Below, in pieces: positions 35,925 through 44,620 of a stretch of DNA of 64,000 nt. The DNA comes from Palsa-504 sp963795795. GTDB taxonomy: Bacteria; Actinomycetota; Actinomycetes; Streptosporangiales; Streptosporangiaceae. The translations under genes were made by a program, and so were the position numbers. The stretch lies in the NCBI GenBank assembly GCA_963795795.1, contig CAWCJS010000008.1, positions 62,001 through 126,000 on the forward strand. Reading direction: 5' to 3'. The notes beneath the pieces are model-generated. The model did not search any database. It saw only the letters and a list, made by a program, of their open reading frames with translations, and was not told the origin of the DNA. Each line of letters begins with the position of its first letter. Within the stretch, counting starts at the first letter, position 1.

Positions 35925-37292
35925 TCAAGGGCTCGGGGATGCGGCCGGTTCGCTGTTGTTCGCCCACCAGGTTTGGAGGGCGGACAAGGACATGTTCGGG
36001 TTTCCTAGGGCGACGATGTACGCGTCCTCGGTTGGGAACGACCAGGCGTACGCGGGCTGGTTGTCGTTACTGCCCAGGAAGCCGCACTCCAGCGTCTGGC
36101 CGGTGACGGAGGGGTAATACGACGAGCCGCCCGAGCCAGTGTCGTTCCAGGGTGTCGTCCCCTGCGTATGGCCGCTACTGGGCGGGCAGCCCGATCCCGA
36201 GGCGGGCTTGAAGGGCCACCAGGTGTTGAAGTCCGACCAGGAGGCCTTGTAGTCGGTGGAGCTGTCGAACTGATAGCCGTAGATACGGCCGTTCGGTAGG
36301 GCAGAGTCGTAGCAGTTCAGCTGCTCGACCAGGCCGGGGGTGCCCCACCCGGCCTTCTGCTTGATGGGGTGGCAGTTGGGCGGGTTTACGTCCGACGGCA
36401 GCAGCTGAACCAGCGGGGCGATACCGGGAGCCAAGGCCAGCCCGCTATGGGTTGGAGTCGGAACGGGGGACGTGGAGGTCACCGGCGGGGTGGTGGGGGG
36501 AGGGGTGGGCTTGGGTTTCGGCCCGGGGCCGACCAGGCTCACGCCGACGACGATCGCGACCACGACGGCGGCAGCGCCGCCGCCGAGCCCGTAGATGAGC
36601 TTGCGGTTGCGCGGCTTTGAGGGCGGGGGCGTAGTCCAGGCCGGTGTTCCCTGTTGAGGTGCTCCCGTGGGTGCGGCGTAGCCTCCTACCGGTTGCTGAG
36701 GATAGTAACCGGGACCCCCGGAGGGCGGCTGAGGCTGCGAATAGAACCCGCCGCCTCCGGGGGGTGGCTGCGGTTGGGCGTACCCGCCGCCTCCGGAGGG
36801 AGGCTGGGGCTGGGCAGGCCCGCCGTAGCCTCCGCTGGCTCCGGTGGCTCCGATGGTGGGGTCCTGGTAGCCGTAGCTGGTGACCGTTTGCTGCCCAGAG
36901 GGCTGGGGCTGGGGCGGCGGGGTCGACCGGACCGGCGCGGGCATGGCGCCCGGCTGCACCGGATAGCCGAGGGCCCGGGCGTACTGGGTGGCGACCCACA
37001 TGCTGGACACCGGGTCGATCGACTTGCGGTCGGTTAGCGAACCGGCAACGAGCTGGACGGCCGTATTCGGGTCCAGATGCTGCTCCTGGACATGCCGCGC
37101 CAGCTCACCCGCAACGTCAGCCTCGGCCGCGGTTATCAGCAGCTGGCGCTCCTTCGGCAGATCGGGGAGAAGATCTGACATACGGCTGCCGAGCATCCGC
37201 GGGTCGCTGAGCACGCGTGGGCCGAAATCGGCGACGACCGAGCTCAGCGCGTCGCGGGCCTCGCCCTGTGCGTCCAGTTGTTGTTCGGTCAT
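35925..37292 (-). CDS. Shared N-terminal domain + TM protein with Cys-containing outer domain
   Basis: A 455-aa protein. Residues 1-112 are the domain shared with the FN3 protein: motifs LLPDLPKERQLLITAAEADV and SSMWVATQYARALGYPV. Then a Gly/Gln/Pro/Tyr-rich low-complexity linker, a TM helix (IYGLGGGAAAVVVAIVVGVS, about residues 225-245), a Thr/Pro spacer and an outer domain of about 180 aa. The latter has VQLLPSDVNPPNCHP, EQLNCYD, GSGCPPS and LECGFLG, like the outer Cys domains of actinobacterial membrane kinases. The kinase itself is missing and replaced by the shared domain. It lies upstream of the VWA gene (46 bp). Confidence 0.78.
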   Translation of the reverse strand: MTEQQLDAQGEARDALSSVVADFGPRVLSDPRMLGSRMSDLLPDLPKERQLLITAAEADVAGELARHVQEQHLDPNTAVQLVAGSLTDRKSIDPVSSMWVATQYARALGYPVQPGAMPAPVRSTPPPQPQPSGQQTVTSYGYQDPTIGATGASGGYGGPAQPQPPSGGGGYAQPQPPPGGGGFYSQPQPPSGGPGYYPQQPVGGYAAPTGAPQQGTPAWTTPPPSKPRNRKLIYGLGGGAAAVVVAIVVGVSLVGPGPKPKPTPPPTTPPVTSTSPVPTPTHSGLALAPGIAPLVQLLPSDVNPPNCHPIKQKAGWGTPGLVEQLNCYDSALPNGRIYGYQFDSSTDYKASWSDFNTWWPFKPASGSGCPPSSGHTQGTTPWNDTGSGGSSYYPSVTGQTLECGFLGSNDNQPAYAWSFPTEDAYIVALGNPNMSLSALQTWWANNSEPAASPSP

Positions 37293-37399
37293 GGTCTTCC
37301 GTCCCTCCCAGGCTTGGTAGTTATGTTTTGCCGGCGGCTCGGTCAGGTCAATGGTTTTATACCGTTTGCTTGATGAGCTCGCCGGTGCGATTCCCTGCG

Positions 37400-39481
37400 C
37401 TAGGGGCTGGCGCCCGTCGCGGCGCCCACTCTGAGTTTGGTCGGGTTGTCCAGTGGAGTCAGCTCGGGGCCGCCGAGCAGTTGGAGTTGGTAGGTGCCGG
37501 CGGGCAGGACCGCCAGCCCTAGTTGCGAGGCGTCCAGTTCGTAGCTGATGCAGCCGCTGCTTTGCGTCACGATCGCCTCAGGCAACGCGCCCGTGTCCCC
37601 AGTGACCGCCGTGCCGCTCGGCATGGCGATCAGCAGCGCGACCTCCAGGCCCTTCCGGAACTGGGTGTAGTTGACGCCGAACATCGCCGTTGGCCCCGCC
37701 GGGATCGTCCGGTTACCCGAGCACGCCGTCTGGACCGAGGCACCTATGCCTCCGGCGCCCGCCCGTTCTTGTCCCGTCAGCTGAACCAGGATCTTGCTGT
37801 GGTACGCGGTATGGTCTCGCGCCGCGTCGACCAGCGGAATGGCCTGCGCCACCGAACGCAGCCGCCAGGAAATGTCCCCGCCCTCACCGGTGACCTCCTC
37901 GCTAGGCACGCCGATCAGCTGGCCCGCGTCGTTGATCGCGGCTCCGCCGGAGTTGCCGTGCGCGACTCGGGCGGTGGTCTCCAGTTCGAAGCGGGGATCG
38001 TTGACGATCCCAAGCGGGTCGGGAACGAACGTGGAAATGACACCGCTGGTGACGCTGATGGAGTCGGACTCGGCCACTCCGGGGAACCCCAGGATGGTGA
38101 CCGTCTGGTCCAGCTGGACGGCGTTGTCGTTGCCGATGGTGAAGTAGGGCAGGTGAAGCGAGTCAGGGTTGACCGGCTGGCCGCTGACCGTGGCGTAGAT
38201 CTGGACGACCGCGAAGTCCAGGTACCCGTCAGCGACAACCGGCCTGGCCCGGTAGCGGGCCACGACCGGAGAGGCCGGGCCCGTGGTGAGCTCCACGGTC
38301 AGGTAGGGCGGGTTCGGGCCAAGCTGGGTGGCCGGGAGCCCCATCGCGACCGGGGCACCTGATGCTTGCGGCTCGGCCACGTGGGCGTTGGTGAGGATGA
38401 GCCCGGTGGGGCTGATTAGCGTGCCCGATCCCCATCCGGTGTAGTTGGACGGGGAGCCGATCAGCAGCCGGACGGTGGAGGTTTCCGCGCGCTGGAGGAC
38501 GGAAGCCTGCAGGCCGCCGCTGAGCGTGCCGACCGTGGGCGGTGGCGTGGGTTTGGGTTTGGCCGCCGGAGCATGCGTGGTGGTGACCAGCAGGGCAGCC
38601 ACCACCCCGGCCACGACCGCGACCGCACCCGCGAGAGCGGCCACCCGAACCCGGCCGCCGCGGATCCGCATTCCGCGGTTATGGGCCAGGCGGGTGCTGC
38701 TGAGCGGAGGCGTGATGCCCAGTTCCTCGCCGGTGGCCGGGTCACCCAGGCGGAGCAGCACGGATTCGGTGATGCGCAGCGGTCGGCGCAGCGGTTTGCC
38801 GTTCAGGAACGTGCCGCGCCGAGATTGGTCGGTATAGGTGGCGCCCTGTTCATCGGAGGTGATCACGCCATGGCATTCCCTGGAGACCAGCGGGTTGAGC
38901 GACACGAGCTCCAGGGAAGGGTCGCGGCCGACTCGGACCCGCGTGCCCACGGGGAAGATGCGTTGCACGCCCCCGATCCGGGTCACCAGCACCGGCGTCG
39001 GCCGACCCGGGGGGGCGGCCGGAAGCGGTCGGCCCGGAGGGGCGGCCTGAAGCGGTTGGCCCGGAGGGGCGGCCTGAAGCGGCCGGGCCGGCGGGGCCGG
39101 GGACGGCGGCGGACCCACCTGATCCAGGCGTTCGGTCTTCGCCGTCGCCAGCCGCTGCGCCATGCTGCCCGGTACGACCGCACTTGGCTCGCTGATCAGC
39201 TGGAAGCTGATCTCGGTAGTTGCCTGCTGGTTGCCGATCAGGGCGGTGACGGTGCCTGTCACCCGTAGCGAGCTGACCCAGCCGCCGGCCCAGATGCCGC
39301 CCGTGACCTCATCGTCCACCAGTCTCCACGCATCACCGTCGGGGATGAGTCGAGCGTGATGGGACCCGACTGCGGGCGAGCTGAGAACGACGTCGGAATC
39401 CCGCGCGCTGCCGATGCGAACTGTCGCTCCGGACGGAAAGACGAAGCTGCGGCCCTCGGTACTTACGCGTATCGATGTCAC
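37400..39481 (-). CDS. Double-FHA membrane-anchored trypsin-like serine protease
   Basis: A 693-aa protein. It has two FHA-like domains: the first within residues 1-100 (VRIGSARDSDVVLSSPAVGS), and the second at about 165-255 with VRVGRDPSLELVSLNPLVSR and GTFLNGKPL. They are joined by a QAAPPGRP-repeat linker. A TM helix follows near 278-302, then a trypsin-like domain with His367 (TNAHVA), Asp422 (LDFAVVQI) and Ser511 (VAHGNSGGAA), a complete triad. A C-terminal domain of about 110 aa follows. The FHA part faces the cytoplasm to read phospho-Thr; the protease faces outside. It probably heads the operon that runs down to 32108. Confidence 0.86.
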   Translation of the reverse strand: MTSIRVSTEGRSFVFPSGATVRIGSARDSDVVLSSPAVGSHHARLIPDGDAWRLVDDEVTGGIWAGGWVSSLRVTGTVTALIGNQQATTEISFQLISEPSAVVPGSMAQRLATAKTERLDQVGPPPSPAPPARPLQAAPPGQPLQAAPPGRPLPAAPPGRPTPVLVTRIGGVQRIFPVGTRVRVGRDPSLELVSLNPLVSRECHGVITSDEQGATYTDQSRRGTFLNGKPLRRPLRITESVLLRLGDPATGEELGITPPLSSTRLAHNRGMRIRGGRVRVAALAGAVAVVAGVVAALLVTTTHAPAAKPKPTPPPTVGTLSGGLQASVLQRAETSTVRLLIGSPSNYTGWGSGTLISPTGLILTNAHVAEPQASGAPVAMGLPATQLGPNPPYLTVELTTGPASPVVARYRARPVVADGYLDFAVVQIYATVSGQPVNPDSLHLPYFTIGNDNAVQLDQTVTILGFPGVAESDSISVTSGVISTFVPDPLGIVNDPRFELETTARVAHGNSGGAAINDAGQLIGVPSEEVTGEGGDISWRLRSVAQAIPLVDAARDHTAYHSKILVQLTGQERAGAGGIGASVQTACSGNRTIPAGPTAMFGVNYTQFRKGLEVALLIAMPSGTAVTGDTGALPEAIVTQSSGCISYELDASQLGLAVLPAGTYQLQLLGGPELTPLDNPTKLRVGAATGASP
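39003..39090 (-). repeat. 30-bp tandem repeat in the FHA-protease linker
   Basis: Three imperfect 30-bp units built on CGGCCCGGAGGGGCGGCCTG encode the QAAPPGRPL linker between the two FHA domains. Confidence 0.7.
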
Positions 39482-39892
39482 CTGGACACCGAGCCGGCCA
39501 GGGCGGTATCCCCATGCTCAAGGAGCCCCATACCAGCAACCCCCACTCCCCTCCCCTGTACACCCGAGGCTCGCCTTGCGGCTAAACCCGGCAAATTAGA
39601 CTAAACGGGCAGCTTTGGCCGTCACCCGGGGGGTTATCACTCATTTCCCCCGGATTGTACGTCCGTGACTGACGGGCAGTAAATATCGTAGGGACCTCCC
39701 CGAAAACAGCCCACCACCCCGCGGGCTGCGCGCGCGGGACCAGGTCTTATGGGGGGTGAACCGCACCGTCGCGCCGGGCCGGAAGCCAAGCGATCAGGGA
39801 TCATTCCGGCTGAGCCGCATTCATGGCACAATCCACGTGGGACGATCCGCTGAGCAGGCGCTCAGCGTGCCAAGTTCCTTTGGGGAGGAGCG
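39482..39892. promoter_or_regulatory. 411-bp divergent region between two FHA-protease genes
   Basis: It contains no credible gene. It holds AT-richer islands (GGCAAATTAGACTAAACG, GGCAGTAAATATCGTAGG), a short hairpin GCTGAG-CAGGCG-CTCAGC at about 39851, and GGGGAGGAGCG directly before the GTG at 39893. It is likely to carry promoters for both divergent protease genes, and so a shared control point. Confidence 0.45.
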
Positions 39893-41333
39893 GTGAACGA
39901 ACTCACCGTTACGTACGGGAACCAGCGAATCACGCTTCAGCCCGGACAATTCGCGCATATCGGCAGGCGGAACGACAACGCCTTGGTGATCGAGGATCCG
40001 CGGGTGTCGCGCCAGCACATCCGGCTGAGCTGGGCGCCGAAGGGCGTCTGGATCCTGGAAAACCTAGGCCAGGCTGGCACCTTCGTCTCCGGACGGCCCG
40101 TAACTCAGCTTGAGCTGACGCAGCCACTGGAGGCCCGACTGGCCGCGCCGGACGGCCCGGCGGTGCGCTTCCAGCCGACCGGGCTCGCGACGCCAGTCAG
40201 AGACGGCCCGGCACCTGCCGCGGCCCAGCCTGCCTTCGCCGGAGGGGGCGGACCAGGGGCGGGAGCGCGCAGCGGGTCAGCCGGGGTGGGCGGCGCAAGC
40301 ACCCTTTGCTCCCTCCCCGCCGCCCGGTGCGGTGCGGCCCTCGGCGAGGCCCGGGCCAGGTGCCCGCACGCCGGGCTTCTTTCACACGCTGGTACCCATC
40401 AGGACGTGGTTGACGGACCCCACCCTGCGCCAGTGGCCGAAGCTGGTCGTGGCGCTGTACGCCCTCGCTCCGGTGGTGCTGCTGATCCCGTTGCAGAACA
40501 CCTCCGACCTCAAGACCGTCGGATGGCTGTACTCCCTGTACATCGCGCCGCTATGGGCCATGGTCTTCTGGTGGCTGATCCGCCCCGGGCCGATCCACCG
40601 GCAGCACCTGCTGCTCACCGGGATAATCATCGCCGCGGAGTACGTCCTGGTACCGGCCCTGACCATCCCGTGGGAAGATCACCTCTCGCCGGGCGAGCGA
40701 AACCACAGCCTGATCCAGTGGATCTACGGTGTGGGCTTGGCCGAGGAACTCACGAAGGCCCTGCCTGTGCTCGGCCTGGCGATCATCCTGAAGGCCCGGA
40801 ATATCAAGCTCGACGTGCGAATGTGGATGTTCCTGGCCACGCTGTCCGGTCTTTTCTTCGGCGTCTACGAGGCGTCAACGGTTTACGTACCCCATGACCT
40901 CCAGGCCGTCAATGCCACCACCGTATTCGGAATACCCGAGCTCCTCGAGCGGATCTTCGTGGATGGCCTGCAGCATGCCCTGTGGGCCGGGATCGCGGGC
41001 TTCTTCATCGGTCTGGGCATCAATTACCACCGGCAGCGGTACACGCTATGGCTGCTCGGTCTCGCGATTCCCTCAGTCCTGCACGGGCTGAACGACTGGA
41101 GCCTCAGCGGGGTATTCGGCACTGATCTATGGGTGTGGATCCTCATCCAGGCGTTCTCGGTCTTCTTGTTCATCGGCTACGCCACGTCGGCGCACGCCAT
41201 CGAGCAGGAGGTGCGGCAGACGCCAATCTTCCGCGGCCAGTCGATGCTGATGGACGCGTCGTTCCTGCAGGCGGCCATGGGCGGGGCACAGGCACACCCG
41301 GGCGGCGGGCAAGCGCCACCTGGCGCCCAGTAG
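39893..41333 (+). pseudogene. FHA-PrsW fusion: FHA domain plus intramembrane protease-like domain, frameshifted
   Basis: GTG 39893 follows GGGGAGGAG. Residues 1-95 are an FHA domain (FAHIGRRNDNALVIEDPRVS, RQHIRLSW). The frame is lost near 40283-40295 in a G-rich run. The next frame gives AQAPFAPSPPPGAVRPSARP, a linker, then a PrsW-type polytopic domain with the family signatures AEELTK, FFGVYEAS, LQHALWAG and LHGLNDW. One indel restores about 480 aa. PrsW proteins are membrane proteases; B. subtilis PrsW starts cleavage of an anti-sigma factor. The FHA fusion suggests phosphorylation-controlled proteolysis. It is divergent from the FHA-trypsin gene. Confidence 0.8.
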
Positions 41334-41373
41334 CGCGGGCTAGCTCGGGGTGGCGTGGGCCCCGCGCGGTCAG

Positions 41374-42393
41374 CTACCCGAGGGCGGCCGCGGCGATGAG
41401 GCTGTCCAGGGCCGAACTCTGCCGCGCGGCGTCGGCCTGATCGAACGGTCCGGTCCAGCGCATCCCGAACTCGTTGGCGGCGTTCTTGTTGCTGTCCCAG
41501 ATCGAGCCGGCGTTGGCGAGGATGAACGCCTGGTAGTTCGGCTGGCTGGTCCGCTGCCACAGGTCGAGCAGGTTGCGCATGAAGATGCCCTTGAACTGCG
41601 CCTGGTCGGAGTTGCAGCCACCGGGGGCGGTCTCGCAGGGCTCGGTGAGAACGGCCTGGCCGGACTGGGGTCCGGTCGACGGCGTGGTGATCAGCGTCCG
41701 CAGCGCCACGTTCGCGATGATCTCGCCCTGTTCCAGGTATGTGCGATCGCCGGTGATCTCGGACAGCGCGCCGAGCCCGCCGAGGATCACGCCCTGGTTA
41801 TAGGTCCAGGTGGGGCCGCCATTGTTCTGGCACGCCGAGCTGAGCCCGTCGTTGATCAGTCCGGTGGTGCCGATGAGGCCGCTGGCCTTGAACCACTCCC
41901 AGGCCCGCTGCGCCCAGGTCAGGTACCCGGTGTCACCCGGGGTCCGCAGGTGCAGCTGCGCGGCCAGGGTGATGAACAGCTCGTTCGTGATGGCGTTCTT
42001 GTAGGTCTTGGCCGTGGTCCACCACAGGCCGCCGCGGCACGTGCCATCCCAGCCCGCGGTGTTGTGCGCGAAGATCGTCTTGGCCGCCTGGAGGTATCGG
42101 GCGTTTCTGGTCAGGTCGAAGGCCGCGATCCAGGCCAGCGCCCACCATGCGTTGTCGTCGTAGTAGTCGTTGATGAAGTTGGCGTGCTGGCGCTGGGCGG
42201 CTGTGAACGTCGTGGAGATGACGCCCTCGTAGGCGGTATCCCCGGTGAGTTTGGTGTACGCCACCACGGCCGTCAGCGCGTTGGCGGCGTTCCACCAGCC
42301 GGTGCTTTTCCACTGGCCGGTCGACGAGTCGTACCACTGGTGCAGCGCGGCCATCCCGGCTTTCGCGTAGGCACGGTAATCGGGTTCCGCCAT
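41374..42393 (-). CDS. Glycoside hydrolase family 76 (alpha-1,6-mannanase-like)
   Basis: A 339-aa (alpha/alpha)6-type protein. GH76 signatures are FINDYYDDNAWWALAW, whose paired Asp residues are the expected catalytic pair, and NAITNELFITLAAQLH. GGGAGGAATCGC precedes the ATG. No signal peptide is present, which is unusual for an enzyme acting on mannans outside the cell. Either it acts on internal glycans or an upstream segment is missing. Its neighbours give no pathway hint. Confidence 0.85.
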   Translation of the reverse strand: MAEPDYRAYAKAGMAALHQWYDSSTGQWKSTGWWNAANALTAVVAYTKLTGDTAYEGVISTTFTAAQRQHANFINDYYDDNAWWALAWIAAFDLTRNARYLQAAKTIFAHNTAGWDGTCRGGLWWTTAKTYKNAITNELFITLAAQLHLRTPGDTGYLTWAQRAWEWFKASGLIGTTGLINDGLSSACQNNGGPTWTYNQGVILGGLGALSEITGDRTYLEQGEIIANVALRTLITTPSTGPQSGQAVLTEPCETAPGGCNSDQAQFKGIFMRNLLDLWQRTSQPNYQAFILANAGSIWDSNKNAANEFGMRWTGPFDQADAARQSSALDSLIAAAALG

Positions 42394-42437
42394 GCGATTC
42401 CTCCCGCGGCCTGCCGGGCCTGGCTAGGGGACGCGCT

Positions 42438-42758
42438 CTAGGGTAGCCCCGCGGGCGGGCCGATGGCCGACGCTTCTGGTCCCAGCTCGGCCACGTAGAC
42501 CGGGTGGATCTGGCGCCACCGCTCCCTCTGCGGCGGCTGCGCGGTGCCGTCGAGGTCGCTGACCAGCCGGTCGAGGCACTCCTGCCAGCCAGCCGCGTCG
42601 CGCGCGGCCTTGCCCACCTCGGCGAAGGTGTCGGTGAGCGTGAGGAGGGTGCCCGAGCCGTCCTGGCTCAGCTCGATCCGGAGCAGGTCCGTGCCCCAGG
42701 TGAACTCCACGATCTCGGGCGGGTCGGATAAGGGATCTTTGGGTATTGCATATTGCAT
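42438..42758 (-). CDS. SRPBCC/AHSA1-type protein, N-terminally truncated
   Basis: A 106-aa protein that matches only the C-terminal half of an AHSA1-like domain: EFTWGTDLLRIELSQDGSGT, then GKAARDAAGWQECLDRL. Full-length relatives have about 70 more residues at the front. The only start, ATG 42758, lies inside the 42746-42768 operator with no ribosome site, so translation would be leaderless or absent. It may be a remnant, or expressed and repressed together with the divergent ArsR gene. Confidence 0.55.
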   Translation of the reverse strand: MQYAIPKDPLSDPPEIVEFTWGTDLLRIELSQDGSGTLLTLTDTFAEVGKAARDAAGWQECLDRLVSDLDGTAQPPQRERWRQIHPVYVAELGPEASAIGPPAGLP

Positions 42759-42768
42759 TAATATGCAA
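42746..42768. promoter_or_regulatory. ArsR-type operator palindrome
   Basis: TTGCATATT-GCATT-AATATGCAA: perfect 9-bp arms with a 5-bp spacer. It lies 15 bp before the ArsR-SRPBCC start in an AT-rich patch, so autorepression is likely. Confidence 0.75.
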
Positions 42769-42783
42769 CTAGGGTGACTGGCG

Positions 42784-43596
42784 ATGGCGGGTTTCGACAG
42801 TGAGGCGGGCTTGCGGGCCCTCGCTGATCCTCGGCGGCGCCGGATGCTGGCGCTGGTATGGGATCGTGAGCGCAGTTCCAGCGATCTGGCGAGACGCTGC
42901 GAGCTATCGCGGCCCGCGGCGTCGCAGCACCTGCGGGTGCTGCGGGAGGCGGACCTGGTTAGCGTGCGGTCCGACGGGAATCGGAGGCTCTACCGGGTCC
43001 GGGCGGACCGGCTCGCGGAGCTGCGGGCCATGCTGGACGCGTTCTGGGGCGATCGGCTGGCCGGCTTGCAGGCCGAACTATCCGGTTTGCGAGGAGGGGC
43101 GCGGGTGATCGAAGGGGAGGCGGTCGTCCACGAGGTCGTGCTGCCGGTGCCGGTGGAACAGGCCTTTGAGATGTTCGTCGACCCGCGGCAGCTGGTCCGC
43201 TGGATCGGGATCTCCGCCGATTTGCAGGCGTGGCCGGGAGGGCGCTTCCGGTTCGAGGTCATCCCCGGGCAGTTCTGCGAGGGGCAGTATCTCGTCGTGG
43301 AGCGGCCCGGCCGGCTGGTCTTTACCTGGGGGTGGACCGATCCCGGGTTCGGGCTGCCGCCGGGCAGTTCGCGGGTTGAGGTGACGCTGACCCGCGACGC
43401 CGACGACGAACGGCAGACGCGGCTCCGCTTGGTACACGACAACCTGCCGGGGGACCTTGGCTTGCTGCACGACGACGGGTGGTCGCGTTTCCTCGCCCGC
43501 CTGTTGGCTGTCGCCTCGGGCCGGGACCCGGCCGCGTACCCGGACGAGCAGCCGGTCGAGCGGCTCTCCGTACTGCGCCAGCAGCACGATTCCTGA
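42784..43596 (+). CDS. ArsR-type regulator fused to SRPBCC (AHSA1) domain
   Basis: A 270-aa fusion. Residues 1-95 are a winged helix: LRALADPRRRRMLALVW and LSRPAASQHLRVLREADLV, the recognition helix. Residues 110-260 are an SRPBCC domain (VPVEQAFEMFVDPRQLVRWI, GRLVFTWGWTDPG). Many actinobacteria have these as separate neighbouring genes; here they are one chain, so the pocket may bind the inducer. No metal-binding Cys pair is seen. It is followed 14 bp later by another SRPBCC gene. Confidence 0.85.
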   Translation: MAGFDSEAGLRALADPRRRRMLALVWDRERSSSDLARRCELSRPAASQHLRVLREADLVSVRSDGNRRLYRVRADRLAELRAMLDAFWGDRLAGLQAELSGLRGGARVIEGEAVVHEVVLPVPVEQAFEMFVDPRQLVRWIGISADLQAWPGGRFRFEVIPGQFCEGQYLVVERPGRLVFTWGWTDPGFGLPPGSSRVEVTLTRDADDERQTRLRLVHDNLPGDLGLLHDDGWSRFLARLLAVASGRDPAAYPDEQPVERLSVLRQQHDS

Positions 43597-43610
43597 GCGA
43601 GGAGGATGCG

Positions 43611-44051
43611 GTGCCTGTCGATGTGCTCACCGATATCACGATCAGCCGACCCGCGGATGTCGTCGCGGCGTACGCGGGAGACCCGTCGAACGCTCCGGAG
43701 TGGTACGCCAACATCTCCTCGATCCGGTGGGAGACCGAGCCGCCGTTGCGAATGGGGTCGCGGGTGGCGTTCACCGCTAACTTCCTGGGCCGGCAGCTCG
43801 CCTACACCTACGAGATCACCGAGTTCGTCCCGGGCCGGAGGCTCGTGATGCGGACGGCGCAGGGGCCGTTCCCGATGGAGACGACGTACGCCTGGCAGCC
43901 CGCCGGTGACTCCTCGACCCGGATGACGCTGCGGAACCGCGGCGAGCCGGCCGGGTTCTCGAAACTGGCCGGCCCGTTCATGGCCGCCGCCATGCGGCGC
44001 GCCAACCGCAAGGACCTCAGGAAGCTGCGTTCCATTCTCGAGGCCGCGTAG
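43611..44051 (+). CDS. SRPBCC-family protein (polyketide cyclase/dehydrase-like)
   Basis: A 146-aa protein. GTG 43611 has GGAGG 5 nt upstream; an earlier start would overlap the ArsR gene. The domain is complete: ITISRPADVVAAYAGDPSNA, EWYANISSIRW, GRQLAYTYEITEFVPGRRLV and a C-terminal helix rich in Arg/Lys. It has a hydrophobic ligand-binding fold with no assigned substrate. Co-transcribed with the ArsR-SRPBCC gene. Confidence 0.8.
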   Translation: MPVDVLTDITISRPADVVAAYAGDPSNAPEWYANISSIRWETEPPLRMGSRVAFTANFLGRQLAYTYEITEFVPGRRLVMRTAQGPFPMETTYAWQPAGDSSTRMTLRNRGEPAGFSKLAGPFMAAAMRRANRKDLRKLRSILEAA

Positions 44052-44058
44052 GCAGGAT

Positions 44059-44455
44059 TCAGGCCCAGCGAGCGCCGTACACGTGGACGACCTGGAAGTG
44101 GTGATCCACGCCGAAGCGGTGGCTCGAGGAAGTGGACGGCGAGGACAGCCCGGTGGCTGTCGCTGGCCCGGAAGTGCTCGCCCCAGCTGGTGTGTCCCTG
44201 GTAGCTCGTGCTCCACTTGCCGTTGGCGGACGGGGCGTGACCGGGAGCGGCGGGGATCACGAGGAACGCGCCGGCGGCGATCGCGGACGCGGCGGCCGCG
44301 GTGCGGAGGGCCCTGACGATCAGGGGGCGGCGGGCCGAGTTGCGGGGCCGGGCCTGGCGGGCGGCGCGGGCCTGACGGGAGGCGCTGGCCTGGCTCATAA
44401 GGTCGCGGCGGTGCTGCTCGGCGAGGGCGGCGCCGGTGGTGGGGTGGATATACAT
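44059..44455 (-). pseudogene. Small membrane-anchored or secreted protein, probably frameshifted
   Basis: ATG 44455 follows GAGGAGAAGGCC. The protein begins MYIHPTTGAALAEQHRRDLM, has an Arg/Ala-rich helix and one hydrophobic segment (TAAAASAIAAGAFLVIPAAP), then WSTSYQGHTSWGEHF. Past LAVHFLEP the frame runs on, antisense to the SRPBCC gene. Dropping one base near 44120 gives RFGVDHHFQVVHVYGARWA and a stop at 44059, leaving a clean 7-bp gap to the convergent gene. The frameshift is inferred from that better fit. Function unknown. Confidence 0.5.
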
Positions 44456-44547
44456 GGCCTTCTCCTCTGGCTGGGACCGGCCGGGCCGTTCCCGGCGGTC
44501 ACCACCCACAGTGCCTGGCCCGCGCGTGGTCGGGGCAGAGAGCGATT

Positions 44548-44580
44548 GACCCCTTTCCCGTCGCGGTCGCGGGAGGGGTC
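44548..44580. terminator. Hairpin between convergent transcripts (first)
   Basis: GACCCCTTTCCCG pairs imperfectly with CGCGGGAGGGGTC across a short loop. It is the upstream member of two adjacent hairpins after the LuxR gene. Confidence 0.45.
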
Positions 44581-44582
44581 AA

Positions 44583-44614
44583 CCGACCCACGCCCGGATC
44601 GGGGCGTGGGTCGG
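44583..44614 (-). terminator. Strong hairpin after the LuxR-type gene
   Basis: CCGACCCACGCCC and its exact complement form a 13-bp stem with a 6-nt loop, 6 bp after the LuxR stop. Confidence 0.65.
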
Positions 44615-44620
44615 ATCGGG

